Below, one piece after another: positions 1 through 6,374 of a DNA stretch of 9,290 bases; within the stretch, counting starts at the first letter, position 1, and each line of letters opens with the position of its first letter. This DNA is from Saprospiraceae bacterium. Its GTDB lineage: Bacteria; Bacteroidota; Bacteroidia; Chitinophagales; Saprospiraceae. The notes under the pieces are model-generated. The model was not told where the DNA came from, searched no databases, and was given only the letters and a program-made list of their open reading frames with translations. The stretch is taken from positions 1-9,290 of the forward strand of contig JALVCY010000457.1 of NCBI GenBank assembly GCA_027009605.1, read 5' to 3'. Made by a program: the position numbers and the translations under genes.

Positions 1-1661
1 AAGGCGTAGGTTTGGATATGGTTTTGGTGGAGTTCGTAGAGCGAGCGGCGGATATCGGCTACGCCGTATTGGCCGCCATATTTATCATAGTCATTGGGTT
101 TGCCGTCGGAAAGAAGGATGACCCATTTTTTCCGGGCGGAACGTTTTTGGAGTAGGGCACCGGCGTGACGAAGGGCGGGCCCAATCCGGGTATAACCTTG
201 TGGCTCGGCGGCGGCTAATTTGGCTTGAGCCGTTTTCCAACTTTCGTCAAAAGTCTTGAAGTGGATGTAGCTGCAATTATTTCTGGTCTTGGAGTAGAAG
301 CCGTCAATTTCAAATTCTACATCGTGCTCATGCAGTGCTTCTCCAAATAATAATACGACTTGTTTTTCCACATCCAGCACCCGGTTGCCTTTGGCGTACC
401 CATCACTGGACAAGGAAATATCTAATAAGAATAAAAAGGAAAAATCCTTTTTTAATTTGCGCTTGGATAGATAAATTTTATCGGAAGGCGTGTGTCCCGC
501 TGCGATGTCTGTCTGAAAATCAATCAAAGCATCCAAATCAAATTCTGCGCCTTTGTCCAGCCTTCTGACGGTTTGCAACTCATTGCTCATTTGTGCAAAA
601 ATCTTGCGTAATGAGTTCATTGTGAGCCGGTTATCTTCAAAAGTGCGCCGGACATAAGCCGCATTTTTATCTTGCGAAAAGGTAGGATAGACTTTGCAAT
701 AGTCAACTAAATATTTTCTTTTCTTGCGATCCCATTCGTCGTAAAGGAAACAAAGCCGGTGGTCATCTTTATCCACGCTTTCCATGACGGAAGTGGTACC
801 CGCAAATTCCGCTTGATACACGGAATGGGCTATATCGTCCACACGTACGGTGTGTTTTAAATTGGTTTGCTGGAGTGCGTCTTGGTCATCGCTCAGCGAG
901 TCATCCCCATCAAAATCCCGCCAAGTACCTTGAAATTCTTCGACGGTTTCTACCTTTTCAAAATTATGCGTCAGGACAAATTGCTCTTGCGCTTCCTTGT
1001 CCACTTGCAGCGTGGTGACTTCATCCGAATTTTTGGCTTTGATATTGGTCGTTGGTGTCGGTGCCGATTTTTTGACTAAATCTGAATATTTATGGAGTTG
1101 GCCGGTAGCATCCAAGTCTTCGCCCAAAAACATCCAACGACCATAAAGCCAAGACAAATCAGCCGGTTCTTTTTCTGTTGCTTGCGCTAATAATTCTTTT
1201 TTTAATTCTTCGTGCAATTCCTTAGTAACCGGAAACTCTTCGGCCAAATAATCCAAAACCGGAGTCGAATGTTTGAAGGCTTCTTGTTGAGATTCGGCAA
1301 CGGGATGTCCGGAGTCCCAAGAGAGTGCGATGGTTTTTTGATTGGGCCAATTAAGTTGCAGTCGTTTTTGAGCGGCAAGATACAAAGTCCTGAAAATATA
1401 AAATTTAAGATTGTCTTCCGCTTGCGCAAAAAAGGACATTTTTTCCGGAAGGAAGAATTTAGTGCCGGTCCATCCGCCTTCCCGCTCGGAAGTAATAATA
1501 TCAATAGGTCGTCCGGTCAAAGCACGGGCAAGGATAGTTAGGCGGGGTTTTAGATATTCCAGCTCAATGGTACGGGCTTGCACCAAAGGGTCTATCTTCT
1601 TTTGCGTCTTACGCTTATAGAAGTTAAATAATTTTTTGAAAAATAATTTGTCCAGCTCCAT
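1..1661 (-). CDS. norD: Nitric oxide reductase activation protein NorD, VWA domain (3' end outside window)
   Basis: This is an open frame of 553 codons that starts at ATG 1661 and leaves the window without a stop; an in-frame TGA lies nine codons upstream, so the start is well fixed. NorD works with the AAA+ protein NorQ in the cytoplasm to mature nitric oxide reductase, probably by helping insert the non-heme iron FeB. The N-terminal ~400 residues are a charged, soluble region without recognisable motifs. From about residue 405 a von Willebrand factor A domain follows: the MIDAS motif DISLS (Asp414, Ser416, Ser418), GYTRIG with the MIDAS Thr at 491, and LLSDGKPND (Asp519). The DGKPNDYDKYGGQYGV stretch is typical of NorD. 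Known NorD proteins have roughly 600-640 residues, so perhaps 50-90 residues are missing. It is the last gene seen of the nor block, about 35 bp after the small subunit IV-like gene. Weak or no Shine-Dalgarno. Identification is strong; the iron-insertion role is family knowledge. Confidence 0.93.
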   Translation of the reverse strand, partial: MELDKLFFKKLFNFYKRKTQKKIDPLVQARTIELEYLKPRLTILARALTGRPIDIITSEREGGWTGTKFFLPEKMSFFAQAEDNLKFYIFRTLYLAAQKRLQLNWPNQKTIALSWDSGHPVAESQQEAFKHSTPVLDYLAEEFPVTKELHEELKKELLAQATEKEPADLSWLYGRWMFLGEDLDATGQLHKYSDLVKKSAPTPTTNIKAKNSDEVTTLQVDKEAQEQFVLTHNFEKVETVEEFQGTWRDFDGDDSLSDDQDALQQTNLKHTVRVDDIAHSVYQAEFAGTTSVMESVDKDDHRLCFLYDEWDRKKRKYLVDYCKVYPTFSQDKNAAYVRRTFEDNRLTMNSLRKIFAQMSNELQTVRRLDKGAEFDLDALIDFQTDIAAGHTPSDKIYLSKRKLKKDFSFLFLLDISLSSDGYAKGNRVLDVEKQVVLLFGEALHEHDVEFEIDGFYSKTRNNCSYIHFKTFDESWKTAQAKLAAAEPQGYTRIGPALRHAGALLQKRSARKKWVILLSDGKPNDYDKYGGQYGVADIRRSLYELHQNHIQTYA

Positions 1662-1696
1662 CTCTAGAATTTTGCAAAGCGCTTCTCAATGCCCTA

Positions 1697-1957
1697 TCAG
1701 CTAAAAAATAAAAATACCAGAAAATAAAAAATCACCAAAAAACCAAGTAGCCCGAATTTCCAAAAAGAGTGGGCTTTTTTTAATTCTAAGAACTGCAAGC
1801 TTACGCCAAAAAACTTAGTGATGGAAGCCAAAATAACAACCATTAGCCCCATTTTTCCCGAAAGGGACTCCGAAAATTTCCAACTCAAAATCGTCAATAG
1901 CACCAAGGCAATCCAAGTAATTGTATTTTTTTTCTTCTCGTTCGTCATGTTTACCAT
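1697..1957 (-). CDS. Small cytochrome c oxidase subunit IV-like membrane protein (NorF position)
   Basis: An 86-residue, very hydrophobic protein with a short polar N-terminus (MVNMTNEKKKN) and three predicted membrane segments at roughly residues 13-30, 34-56 and 65-86. The size, the charged N-terminus and the three-helix layout fit the prokaryotic cytochrome c oxidase subunit IV family. It lies three bases after the norE-like gene and directly before norD, which is the place norF occupies in Paracoccus norCBQDEF, so a NorF-like accessory role in nitric oxide reductase assembly or activity is inferred from position, not from sequence. ATG 1957 is taken as the start; an in-frame ATG at 1948 (MTNEKK...) is equally plausible. 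No catalytic or metal-binding residues are visible. Confidence is high that it is a real membrane protein, moderate for the family name. Confidence 0.75.
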   Translation of the reverse strand: MVNMTNEKKKNTITWIALVLLTILSWKFSESLSGKMGLMVVILASITKFFGVSLQFLELKKAHSFWKFGLLGFLVIFYFLVFLFFS

Positions 1958-1960
1958 TTT

Positions 1961-2527
1961 TTAATGCAACAAGTATAAGACAGGAAACAACATCAACCAA
2001 ATCAAATCGCACATGTGCCAAAAAGCACCGCCGGTCTCCACATCAAAATAATTCTCGCTCGTATATTTCCCTTTTTTGACGCTAAAATAAAGTGCAGTCA
2101 AAATAACCACAGCCACAAAAACATGAATAAAATGAAAGGCCGTCAGCAGCCAATAATATGTGAAAAACAAATTTTCACGCAAGTCATGCCCATGTTCCAG
2201 CTTGATGCCATACTCACTCCCCTTAATAATCAAAAACAAAATGCCCGTAAGAATGGCTCCTAATATCCAGCGGGCACTCTGTTTATTCAATCCTTTTTTT
2301 AAGTCTTGGATGCCCATAGCCATCAAGAAACCGCCCGTCAAAAGCACGATGGTATTGATGGTCGCCAATCCCTTTTCCAGGGTCATTTGGGACGAATTAA
2401 ATAGCTCCACATTCTTAGAGCGCATGTAGGAATAGGCCAAAATCCCCATAGAAAACGTAATGATTTCCACAAAAATAATGACCCAAATCAAAATTCCACC
2501 CGGCGGATGATAAATATCTTTCTTCAT
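1961..2527 (-). CDS. norE: Heme-copper oxidase subunit III family protein (NorE-like)
   Basis: A 188-residue protein with five predicted membrane helices (about 12-33, 55-73, 86-102, 121-149 and 168-187), the usual reduced topology of short COX3/NorE proteins. Family landmarks are visible: HPPGGILIW at the N-terminus, KGSEYG near 102-107, the helix YYWLLTAFHFIHV (His132, His135), and the terminal GAFWHMCDLIWLMLF (His171, Asp174, Trp177). In denitrifiers NorE is a membrane protein encoded with nitric oxide reductase; it is not required for catalysis but can raise activity or stability. Here it is followed after three bases by the small subunit IV-like gene and then norD, so these three appear co-transcribed. 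It is separated from norQ by a repeat-filled gap, so it may have its own promoter or depend on read-through. The alternative is an ordinary subunit III of a cytochrome oxidase, but no subunit I or II of that kind is nearby. Confidence 0.85.
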   Translation of the reverse strand: MKKDIYHPPGGILIWVIIFVEIITFSMGILAYSYMRSKNVELFNSSQMTLEKGLATINTIVLLTGGFLMAMGIQDLKKGLNKQSARWILGAILTGILFLIIKGSEYGIKLEHGHDLRENLFFTYYWLLTAFHFIHVFVAVVILTALYFSVKKGKYTSENYFDVETGGAFWHMCDLIWLMLFPVLYLLH

Positions 2528-2666
2528 TTCAAGTGTATTGTAATTAATTAGCCAAGTTTCGGTATTCCGGTTTAACGATTACTTTTGGATTGTTGAGTTT
2601 GCTCCGAAAAGTATTCTGTTGAAAAACCACCAATTTTTATTCTGTTTTGGGGCTTGGAGTAATTTT

Positions 2667-2764
2667 GTTCAATCGTTCAACTGTTCAACTATTCAATCGA
2701 AGGTACTGGAAATCAACTAGTTATGTACAATCAGTTGAACGATTGAACGCTTGAACAATTGAAC
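2667..2764. repeat. Inverted arrays of 8-bp GTTCAA/TTGAAC units (copy A)
   Basis: The left arm (2667-2698) is four consecutive 8-bp units based on GTTCAANN; the right arm (2733-2764) is four 8-bp units based on NNTTGAAC. A 34-bp spacer separates them. Left 2667-2690 can pair with right 2733-2756 at 21 of 24 positions, and other registers are possible because the units repeat. A shorter version with three left and two right units lies at 6632-6704. The flanking words GTAATTTTGTTCAA and AATCAGTTGAACGATT are identical in both copies. Confidence 0.75.
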
Positions 2765-2897
2765 AGAAGGCATTCCATCAAAATAATATTTGGCAACTGT
2801 TCCAACGATTTCAAAAACCCGACTTTTCGGAGCAGATTGAACGATTGCAGATTGACGAATTAAGATTGATGAAGTTAAAAACAAACCACCGCCCAAG

Positions 2898-2937
2898 CCA
2901 AAGACCAAAAGCAGCTTGCTGCGCCCCAAAGACCAAA
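2898..2937. repeat. CCAAAGACCAAA direct repeat around a small palindrome
   Basis: CCAAAGACCAAA occurs at 2898-2909 and again at 2926-2937. Between them lies GCAGCTTGCTGC (2911-2922), a perfect palindrome of 5-bp arms with two bases between. It begins about six bases beyond the norQ stop codon. On the minus (transcribed) strand the palindrome is followed by TTTT, but a two-base loop is too tight for a good terminator, so its function is unclear. Confidence 0.5.
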
Positions 2938-2942
2938 GACCA

Positions 2943-3725
2943 TCAAATCATCATCTCCGTAAGATCCCGCAAAGCTTCAATCACCTCCAACTCATCAGTC
3001 AACGGCTCAATAATAGCCACATGCACCGCTAAACGTTTAGGCAGCCCCGAATTGATTAATTTGGCCGCATCAACAAGAAGCCTGGTACTCACCGTCTCGG
3101 TCAACCCCAACTCCGTAAGATTCCGTATCTTCTCACCAATTTTAACAAGCGACTTTGCGTCTTTCTCATTAAGATTGGTTTCTTTTTGCACAATTTCGCT
3201 TTCCACCTCCTTTTTGGGGTAACCAAAACTCAAGGAGACAAAGCGCTGACGAGTCGAAGGCTTTAGCTCTTTAAATCCTTTTTGGTAGCCGGGATTGTAG
3301 GAAGCCACTAAAAGAAAGTCTTCATGTGCTTTAATCTCTTCCCCCAACTTATCAATAAATAATACCCGCCGATAATCGGTCAAAGAGTGTATGGCCACAA
3401 TAATATCCGGCCTGGCTTCCGCAATTTCGTCCAAATAAATAATGGCTCCTTCGCGAACCGCCTTCGTCAATGGCCCATCCTGCCAATGAGTCTCAGTGCC
3501 TTTCAGAATATAGCGACCAATTAAGTCTGTGGCCGAAGTCTCTTCATGGCAGGCCACGGTGATAATAGGTTTATCCAGTTGAAAGGCCATGTATTCTACA
3601 AATCTAGATTTACCGGTACCGGTTGGGCCTTTGAGCAGGAGTGGGAGTCTGTTTTTATAGACGTGTTCAAAGACTTCAATTTCTTTGGCGATGGGTTGGT
3701 AATAAGGTGCAGTTTTTATCTTCAT
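2943..3725 (-). CDS. norQ: MoxR-type AAA+ ATPase NorQ, nitric oxide reductase activation
   Basis: A 260-residue cytoplasmic ATPase of the MoxR/CbbQ/NorQ group. Walker A is GPTGTGKS (residues 33-40), Walker B is IIYLDE (95-100), sensor 1 is ASYNPG (141-146), and STRQRF (157-162) carries the likely arginine finger. HEETSATDLIGRY (about 60-72) and DGPLTKAVREG (83-93) are typical of the CbbQ/NorQ subgroup. Its length is normal for NorQ. With the VWA protein NorD it is expected to remodel NorB so that the FeB iron can be inserted; that role is family knowledge. It lies 109 bp downstream of norB, and a terminator-like hairpin sits between them, so its expression may be lower than that of norCB. The ATG at 3725 gives the usual short N-terminus before the ATPase core. 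Identification is very secure; the norQ name rests partly on the context between norB and norD. Confidence 0.94.
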   Translation of the reverse strand: MKIKTAPYYQPIAKEIEVFEHVYKNRLPLLLKGPTGTGKSRFVEYMAFQLDKPIITVACHEETSATDLIGRYILKGTETHWQDGPLTKAVREGAIIYLDEIAEARPDIIVAIHSLTDYRRVLFIDKLGEEIKAHEDFLLVASYNPGYQKGFKELKPSTRQRFVSLSFGYPKKEVESEIVQKETNLNEKDAKSLVKIGEKIRNLTELGLTETVSTRLLVDAAKLINSGLPKRLAVHVAIIEPLTDELEVIEALRDLTEMMI

Positions 3726-3749
3726 GTCTATTTGGCAAGTTTAAGGTAA

Positions 3750-3795
3750 AACAAAAATGGCTCCCTACAAGGTGATGTAACGAACCATTTTTGTT
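3750..3795 (-). terminator. Terminator-like hairpin between norB and norQ
   Basis: AACAAAAATGG (3750-3760) and CCATTTTTGTT (3785-3795) form a perfect 11-bp stem. After one mismatch it continues with two more pairs, around an ~18-base loop. Read on the minus strand, the descending arm ends in TTTTTGTTTT, as in an A-tract/U-tract bidirectional terminator. The stem is AT-rich and the loop long, so it may act as a partial terminator or an mRNA 3' end stabiliser for norCB, not as a full stop. Confidence 0.5.
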
Positions 3796-3834
3796 ATAGA
3801 ATAGAGAAGCAGACCTGACCGGCCTGTGTATCAA

Positions 3835-5193
3835 TTAATTACTCAATGCTTCGTATTTATCGTCAGCTCTAAGCGCTTCATCATTCGGTAAACCAAACCG
3901 GATGAAGTTAACAATAAAGTAAGTCACTCCAATCGAGAATATGGTCGCCCCAATAATCAAAACAAAGAAGTGTGGCTTGATGGCATTAGCTGCGGTCATA
4001 AAGTCTTTACCTGCCAAGCGTTCGATATATACTTGACCGATACCGGCTGCTGCAAAAGCAATTGCCATGGTAATCATTCCGATATTGGCTAACCAAAAAG
4101 CAAGATGCCCGGCTCTATTGTCGTAAATTCTACGTCCGGTCATTTGTGGCATCGCATAAGAAATCATGGCAAAAACTAACGAACCATAAGCCCCCCAAAA
4201 TGCCAAGTGACCGTGACTTGCAGTGATTAACGTTCCGTGGGTGTGTAAGTTCACCTGTGGCAATGTATGCGCTAGCCCCAGCAAACCTGCACCTAAGAAA
4301 GAAACAATAGCGGTACTCAAAGTCCAAGTGACTGCAAGTTTATTCGGGTGTTTTTTATTCCCCTTACGGTACATAGACAGCGCAAACAAGGTCATACCTA
4401 AAAAGGCTAGTGGCTCCAAAGAAGAGAAAACACCACCGATTAACAACCAATACTTAGGCACTCCTGTAAAGTAATAGTGGTGACCGGTACCTAAAATACC
4501 GGACAAGAAAGTCAATCCTACGATTAAGTACAACCATTTTTCGATGACCTCTCTGTCCACTCCTGTCAATTTAATCAACAAGAAAGCTAAGATACCACCC
4601 ATAATCAACTCCCATACGCCTTCTACCCATAGGTGAACCACCCACCATCTGAAGAAGGAGTCCATAGAAATATTGTCAAAGAAAATCATCCCCGGCAAAT
4701 AAAGCAATCCTGCTGCGGCAAGTCCCATCGTTAAGACCCAAGCCGTTGAAGTTTGTTTCTTCCCTTTCAGTAAGGTGATGAGTATGAGCAGAATAAAGCC
4801 AACCACATTGGCGGCGACCAAAAAGTCTAAAGGACGGGGAATCTCCAAGAATTTACGACCTTCCCACCAGCCAACATGGAATCCGGCGACAGCTATCACT
4901 CCGACAATAGCCAATGTCCAAAATTGGAGCATCGCCAGCTTGACAGAGACTAATTCCCGTTCGGCTTCTTCCGGAATAATATAATAAGCAGCGCCCATAA
5001 ATCCGGAAATAATCCATACCACTAATAAGTTTTTGTGTGTTGCAGATGCCGTATTAAATGGAATCCAACGATGTAATCCATCATAACCCATGTGGGCAAA
5101 TCCCATGATGAATCCATAAATAATCTGAAGAGTAATGAGAAGCATACTCAGACCAAAGAAATAGTATGCTACTTTTTGTGATTTATATTTCAT
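3835..5193 (-). CDS. norB: Nitric oxide reductase catalytic subunit NorB (cNOR type)
   Basis: A 452-residue, 12-helix membrane protein of the heme-copper oxidase superfamily that reduces 2 NO to N2O and water. It has the length of cytochrome-c-type NorB and lacks the extra N-terminal helices of the quinol type. All expected ligands are seen. His53 in THKNLLVVW and His329 are for low-spin heme b, and His327 in HGHLAFWGAYG is for heme b3. His187 (VHLWVEGVWE), His238 and His239 (GTGHHYYFTGVP) are for FeB. Glu191, Glu195 and Glu260 (SSLEPLAF) match the glutamates important near the active site; from His187 on the spacing corresponds to Pseudomonas aeruginosa NorB shifted by 20 residues. GFMGAAYYIIPEE after the first ligand helix is a further NorB signature. 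It follows norC after 130 bp and precedes norQ. No Shine-Dalgarno is seen; an A-rich leader (AAAAAAATAAACAA) precedes the ATG. No sign of truncation. Confidence 0.97.
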   Translation of the reverse strand: MKYKSQKVAYYFFGLSMLLITLQIIYGFIMGFAHMGYDGLHRWIPFNTASATHKNLLVVWIISGFMGAAYYIIPEEAERELVSVKLAMLQFWTLAIVGVIAVAGFHVGWWEGRKFLEIPRPLDFLVAANVVGFILLILITLLKGKKQTSTAWVLTMGLAAAGLLYLPGMIFFDNISMDSFFRWWVVHLWVEGVWELIMGGILAFLLIKLTGVDREVIEKWLYLIVGLTFLSGILGTGHHYYFTGVPKYWLLIGGVFSSLEPLAFLGMTLFALSMYRKGNKKHPNKLAVTWTLSTAIVSFLGAGLLGLAHTLPQVNLHTHGTLITASHGHLAFWGAYGSLVFAMISYAMPQMTGRRIYDNRAGHLAFWLANIGMITMAIAFAAAGIGQVYIERLAGKDFMTAANAIKPHFFVLIIGATIFSIGVTYFIVNFIRFGLPNDEALRADDKYEALSN

Positions 5194-5323
5194 TTGTTTA
5201 TTTTTTTGATTACTTTTTTAATGCCTGCTGTTCACAGGTAAACAACCATCATGAGCATCTCTTAATTGGCTGCATTCCTAGCTGTTTGTTTCATTGCAAA
5301 AGCTTTGTCGTTGAAAAAGAAGA

Positions 5324-5755
5324 TTACTTGATGGTAGGTGGAGCAGGATATCCGTTCAAATCCATTTCACCGACCCATTTGAAGAAGGCTACTAATCCGT
5401 CGGCTTCTTTTTCTGTAAAGTTATACTCTACCATGTGCCGTCCGCGTTGTCCCCAGCCTAAGCCATTGTTTTTAAACATGACGGCTGTTTTGATGTAGTC
5501 CGGCCCGCGGCGATCATACACTTTCGTTAATTCCGGGGCATAATAAGCCCCTTCGCCCATCAAAGTATGGCAGCCCATACAGTTGTTTTTGTCCCACAGA
5601 GTACGTCCGAGAACGACTGCTTCCGTCATATTGTCCGGATGAGTGTGGGATGTAATTCCGTTTGTGACTGTATCGTACGAAAGCCCGAGAAAAATAATGG
5701 CAAACAGTAGCGTACCGCCCAAAAAGAAAATTTTCGCTTGTTTTTTTGTTAGCAT
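5324..5755 (-). CDS. norC: Nitric oxide reductase cytochrome c subunit NorC
   Basis: A 143-residue membrane-anchored c-type cytochrome that passes electrons to heme b of NorB. An N-terminal anchor helix (about residues 8-26, FFLGGTLLFAIIFLGLSYD) is followed by a periplasmic domain with one heme c site, CMGCH (59-63, His63 as axial ligand). GRTLWDKNNCMGCHTLMGEGAYYAPEL is characteristic of NorC; the second axial ligand is most likely Met108 in GRHMVEYNF. The protein ends shortly after the heme domain, as usual. It is the first gene of the nor block, and its start faces arsR across a 227-bp intergenic region that carries a CRP/FNR-like palindrome. ATG 5755 is chosen because it gives the standard anchor; no Shine-Dalgarno sequence is present. 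The 130 bp to norB are non-coding apart from weak hairpins. Identification is very secure. Confidence 0.96.
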   Translation of the reverse strand: MLTKKQAKIFFLGGTLLFAIIFLGLSYDTVTNGITSHTHPDNMTEAVVLGRTLWDKNNCMGCHTLMGEGAYYAPELTKVYDRRGPDYIKTAVMFKNNGLGWGQRGRHMVEYNFTEKEADGLVAFFKWVGEMDLNGYPAPPTIK

Positions 5756-5887
5756 AATTCATTTGTTTTAAGGTGACAAAAGAAGACTATTTTGTCCTTT
5801 TTAAGATTGGGTGCAAGTTACTAAAGAACAGTGACTTATAGGTTAAGATTGATGTGGTTTGTTTGTTGATTCTAGTTAGTAATTACG

Positions 5888-5901
5888 ATGACCTAAGTCA
5901 T
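5888..5901. promoter_or_regulatory. CRP/FNR-family-like palindrome upstream of norC
   Basis: ATGAC-CTAA-GTCAT is a perfect 14-bp inverted repeat with the TGAC-N4-GTCA core typical of CRP/FNR-superfamily sites (FNR, DNR/NnrR, HcpR types). Its centre is about 140 bp upstream of the norC start and about 88 bp upstream of arsR. NO-responsive activation of nor genes by such regulators is common in denitrifiers, so a role at the norC promoter is the simplest reading. No clear norC -7 element was found to fix the distance. Confidence 0.5.
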
Positions 5902-5942
5902 GATTATCCATAAAAATGAATGGATGTCTGCTTCAGTCAGAC

Positions 5943-5973
5943 TTGCACTTAATAAAAATCAATCGTACATTTG
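5943..5973 (+). promoter_or_regulatory. Bacteroidota-type promoter of arsR
   Basis: TTG at 5943-5945 and TACATTTG at 5966-5973, separated by 20 bp, fit the Bacteroidota -33 TTG / -7 TAnnTTTG promoter; the -7 element matches at every fixed position. The predicted transcription start falls only about 3-6 bases before the arsR ATG at 5983, so the message should have almost no leader. Confidence 0.7.
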
Positions 5974-5977
5974 CGAT
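5962..5977. promoter_or_regulatory. Probable ArsR operator over the arsR -7 element
   Basis: ATCG-TACATTTG-CGAT is an inverted repeat with an 8-bp centre that is exactly the -7 promoter element. A bound repressor would block RNA polymerase directly. The same layout (ATCG-N8-CGAT, followed by AA within the next few bases) occurs at 6340-6355 ahead of the next gene. Autoregulation by such overlap is typical of ArsR-family repressors. Confidence 0.6.
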
Positions 5978-5982
5978 AAGAA

Positions 5983-6291
5983 ATGAAGAGAACAATAGAA
6001 ATCATAGAATACAAGGATGATACGGAAGCATTAGCCATGTTTGCGAAAGCATTAGCCCATCCCACGCGTATAGCTATTTTGCAATATTTGGAAAATGAAT
6101 CTTGCTGCTTTACCGGGGACTTGGTCGATGTTCTTCCGCTTGCGCAATCTACTGTGTCTCAACACCTTAAAGAATTGAAAAATGCAGGTTTAATCCAAGG
6201 CGAGCTAAAGCCGCCGAAGATAAAATACTGCGTTGACCAAGAAGTGTGGAATCGAGCCAAAGCTTTATTTGCCGATTTCTTCAATAAATAA
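5983..6291 (+). CDS. arsR: ArsR-family metal(loid)-responsive repressor
   Basis: A 102-residue winged-helix repressor of the ArsR/SmtB family. KALAHPTRIAILQYLE (about 23-38) is the classic start of the fold, and LAQSTVSQHLKELKNAGLIQGE (about 53-74) is the recognition helix plus wing start. The sensing region reads ESCCFTGDLVDVLP, with vicinal Cys41 and Cys42 in place of the ELCVCDL motif of classical ArsR; a further Cys83 (IKYCVD) could serve as third thiolate. It is expected to leave DNA when As(III) or a similar thiophilic ion binds. Arsenic is inferred from the ACR3 pump downstream. Its promoter and probable operator overlap, and a second matching operator precedes the next gene. A terminator-like hairpin follows five bases after the stop. 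ATG 5983 lies right behind the promoter, so a near-leaderless message is likely. The function is secure, the exact inducer less so. Confidence 0.93.
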   Translation: MKRTIEIIEYKDDTEALAMFAKALAHPTRIAILQYLENESCCFTGDLVDVLPLAQSTVSQHLKELKNAGLIQGELKPPKIKYCVDQEVWNRAKALFADFFNK

Positions 6292-6295
6292 TACA

Positions 6296-6330
6296 GGTTG
6301 ACCGGACTATTTCTTTGGGGTAACCTTTTT
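6296..6330 (+). terminator. Probable intrinsic terminator after arsR
   Basis: GGTT(G)ACC at 6296-6303 pairs with GGTAACC at 6319-6325, a 7-bp stem with one bulged G around a ~15-base loop, followed by TTTTT (6326-6330). It begins five bases after the arsR stop. Together with the second operator downstream it suggests that the genes after arsR are transcribed at least partly from their own promoter. Confidence 0.55.
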
Positions 6331-6338
6331 AACTTCAC

Positions 6339-6356
6339 TATCGTTTATTGGCGATA
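6339..6356. promoter_or_regulatory. Second probable ArsR operator, ahead of the CPKC thioredoxin gene
   Basis: TATCG-TTTATTGG-CGATA is a perfect inverted repeat with an 8-bp centre, the same geometry and half-sites (ATCG ... CGATAA) as the site over the arsR promoter. It ends 18 bp before ATG 6375. The centre TTTATTGG is only a weak match to a -7 element, so the matching promoter is not certain. Confidence 0.55.
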
Positions 6357-6374
6357 AACAATAAAAATTGAGCA

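Larger units (their letters stand above)
2528..2942. repeat. Repeat-rich gap between norQ and norE
   Basis: No convincing gene is seen in these 415 bp. They hold several palindromic and repeated words. GCTCCGAAAAGT at 2601-2612 recurs inverted at 2822-2833. TTTTATTCTGTTT lies at 2635-2647. A hairpin built from 8-bp TTGAAC units spans 2667-2764. A CCAAAGACCAAA pair flanks a small palindrome next to the norQ stop. Many of these words recur in another order at 6618-6913. The gap lies inside the nor gene series, so it may be transcribed and affect the ratio of norCBQ to the downstream genes; that is inference. Confidence 0.7.

Noticed and set aside
1212..1541. Open frames of about 70-110 codons on either strand within norD (for example 1212-1541 plus and 1202-1504 minus)
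   Set aside because: They lie entirely inside the continuous 553-codon norD frame, which has clear NorD motifs; they show no domain of their own.
2530..2555. TACACTTG with an upstream TTG on the minus strand as a norE promoter
   Set aside because: One mismatch in the -7 element, only 15 bp spacing, and it ends three bases before the ATG, so transcription would begin inside the gene.
2667..2764. CRISPR-like repetition
   Set aside because: The units are 8 bp, contiguous and arranged in two facing arms. There are no unique spacers of regular size and no cas genes.
2911..2922. Intrinsic terminator of norQ at GCAGCTTGCTGC
   Set aside because: The palindrome leaves a two-base loop and at most 4-5 pairs. 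The T-run behind it on the minus strand is only four bases, so it was listed as a repeat only.
2717..2929. A 70-codon minus-strand frame after norQ, with a hydrophobic start
   Set aside because: It is built from the CCAAAGACCAAA repeat, the 12-bp inverted word and the TTGAAC array. It has no family resemblance and is best explained as an open frame through repeats.
2845..3222. A 125-codon plus-strand frame opposite norQ
   Set aside because: It is antisense to conserved NorQ sequence and starts in the repeat gap; the composition is that of a shadow frame.
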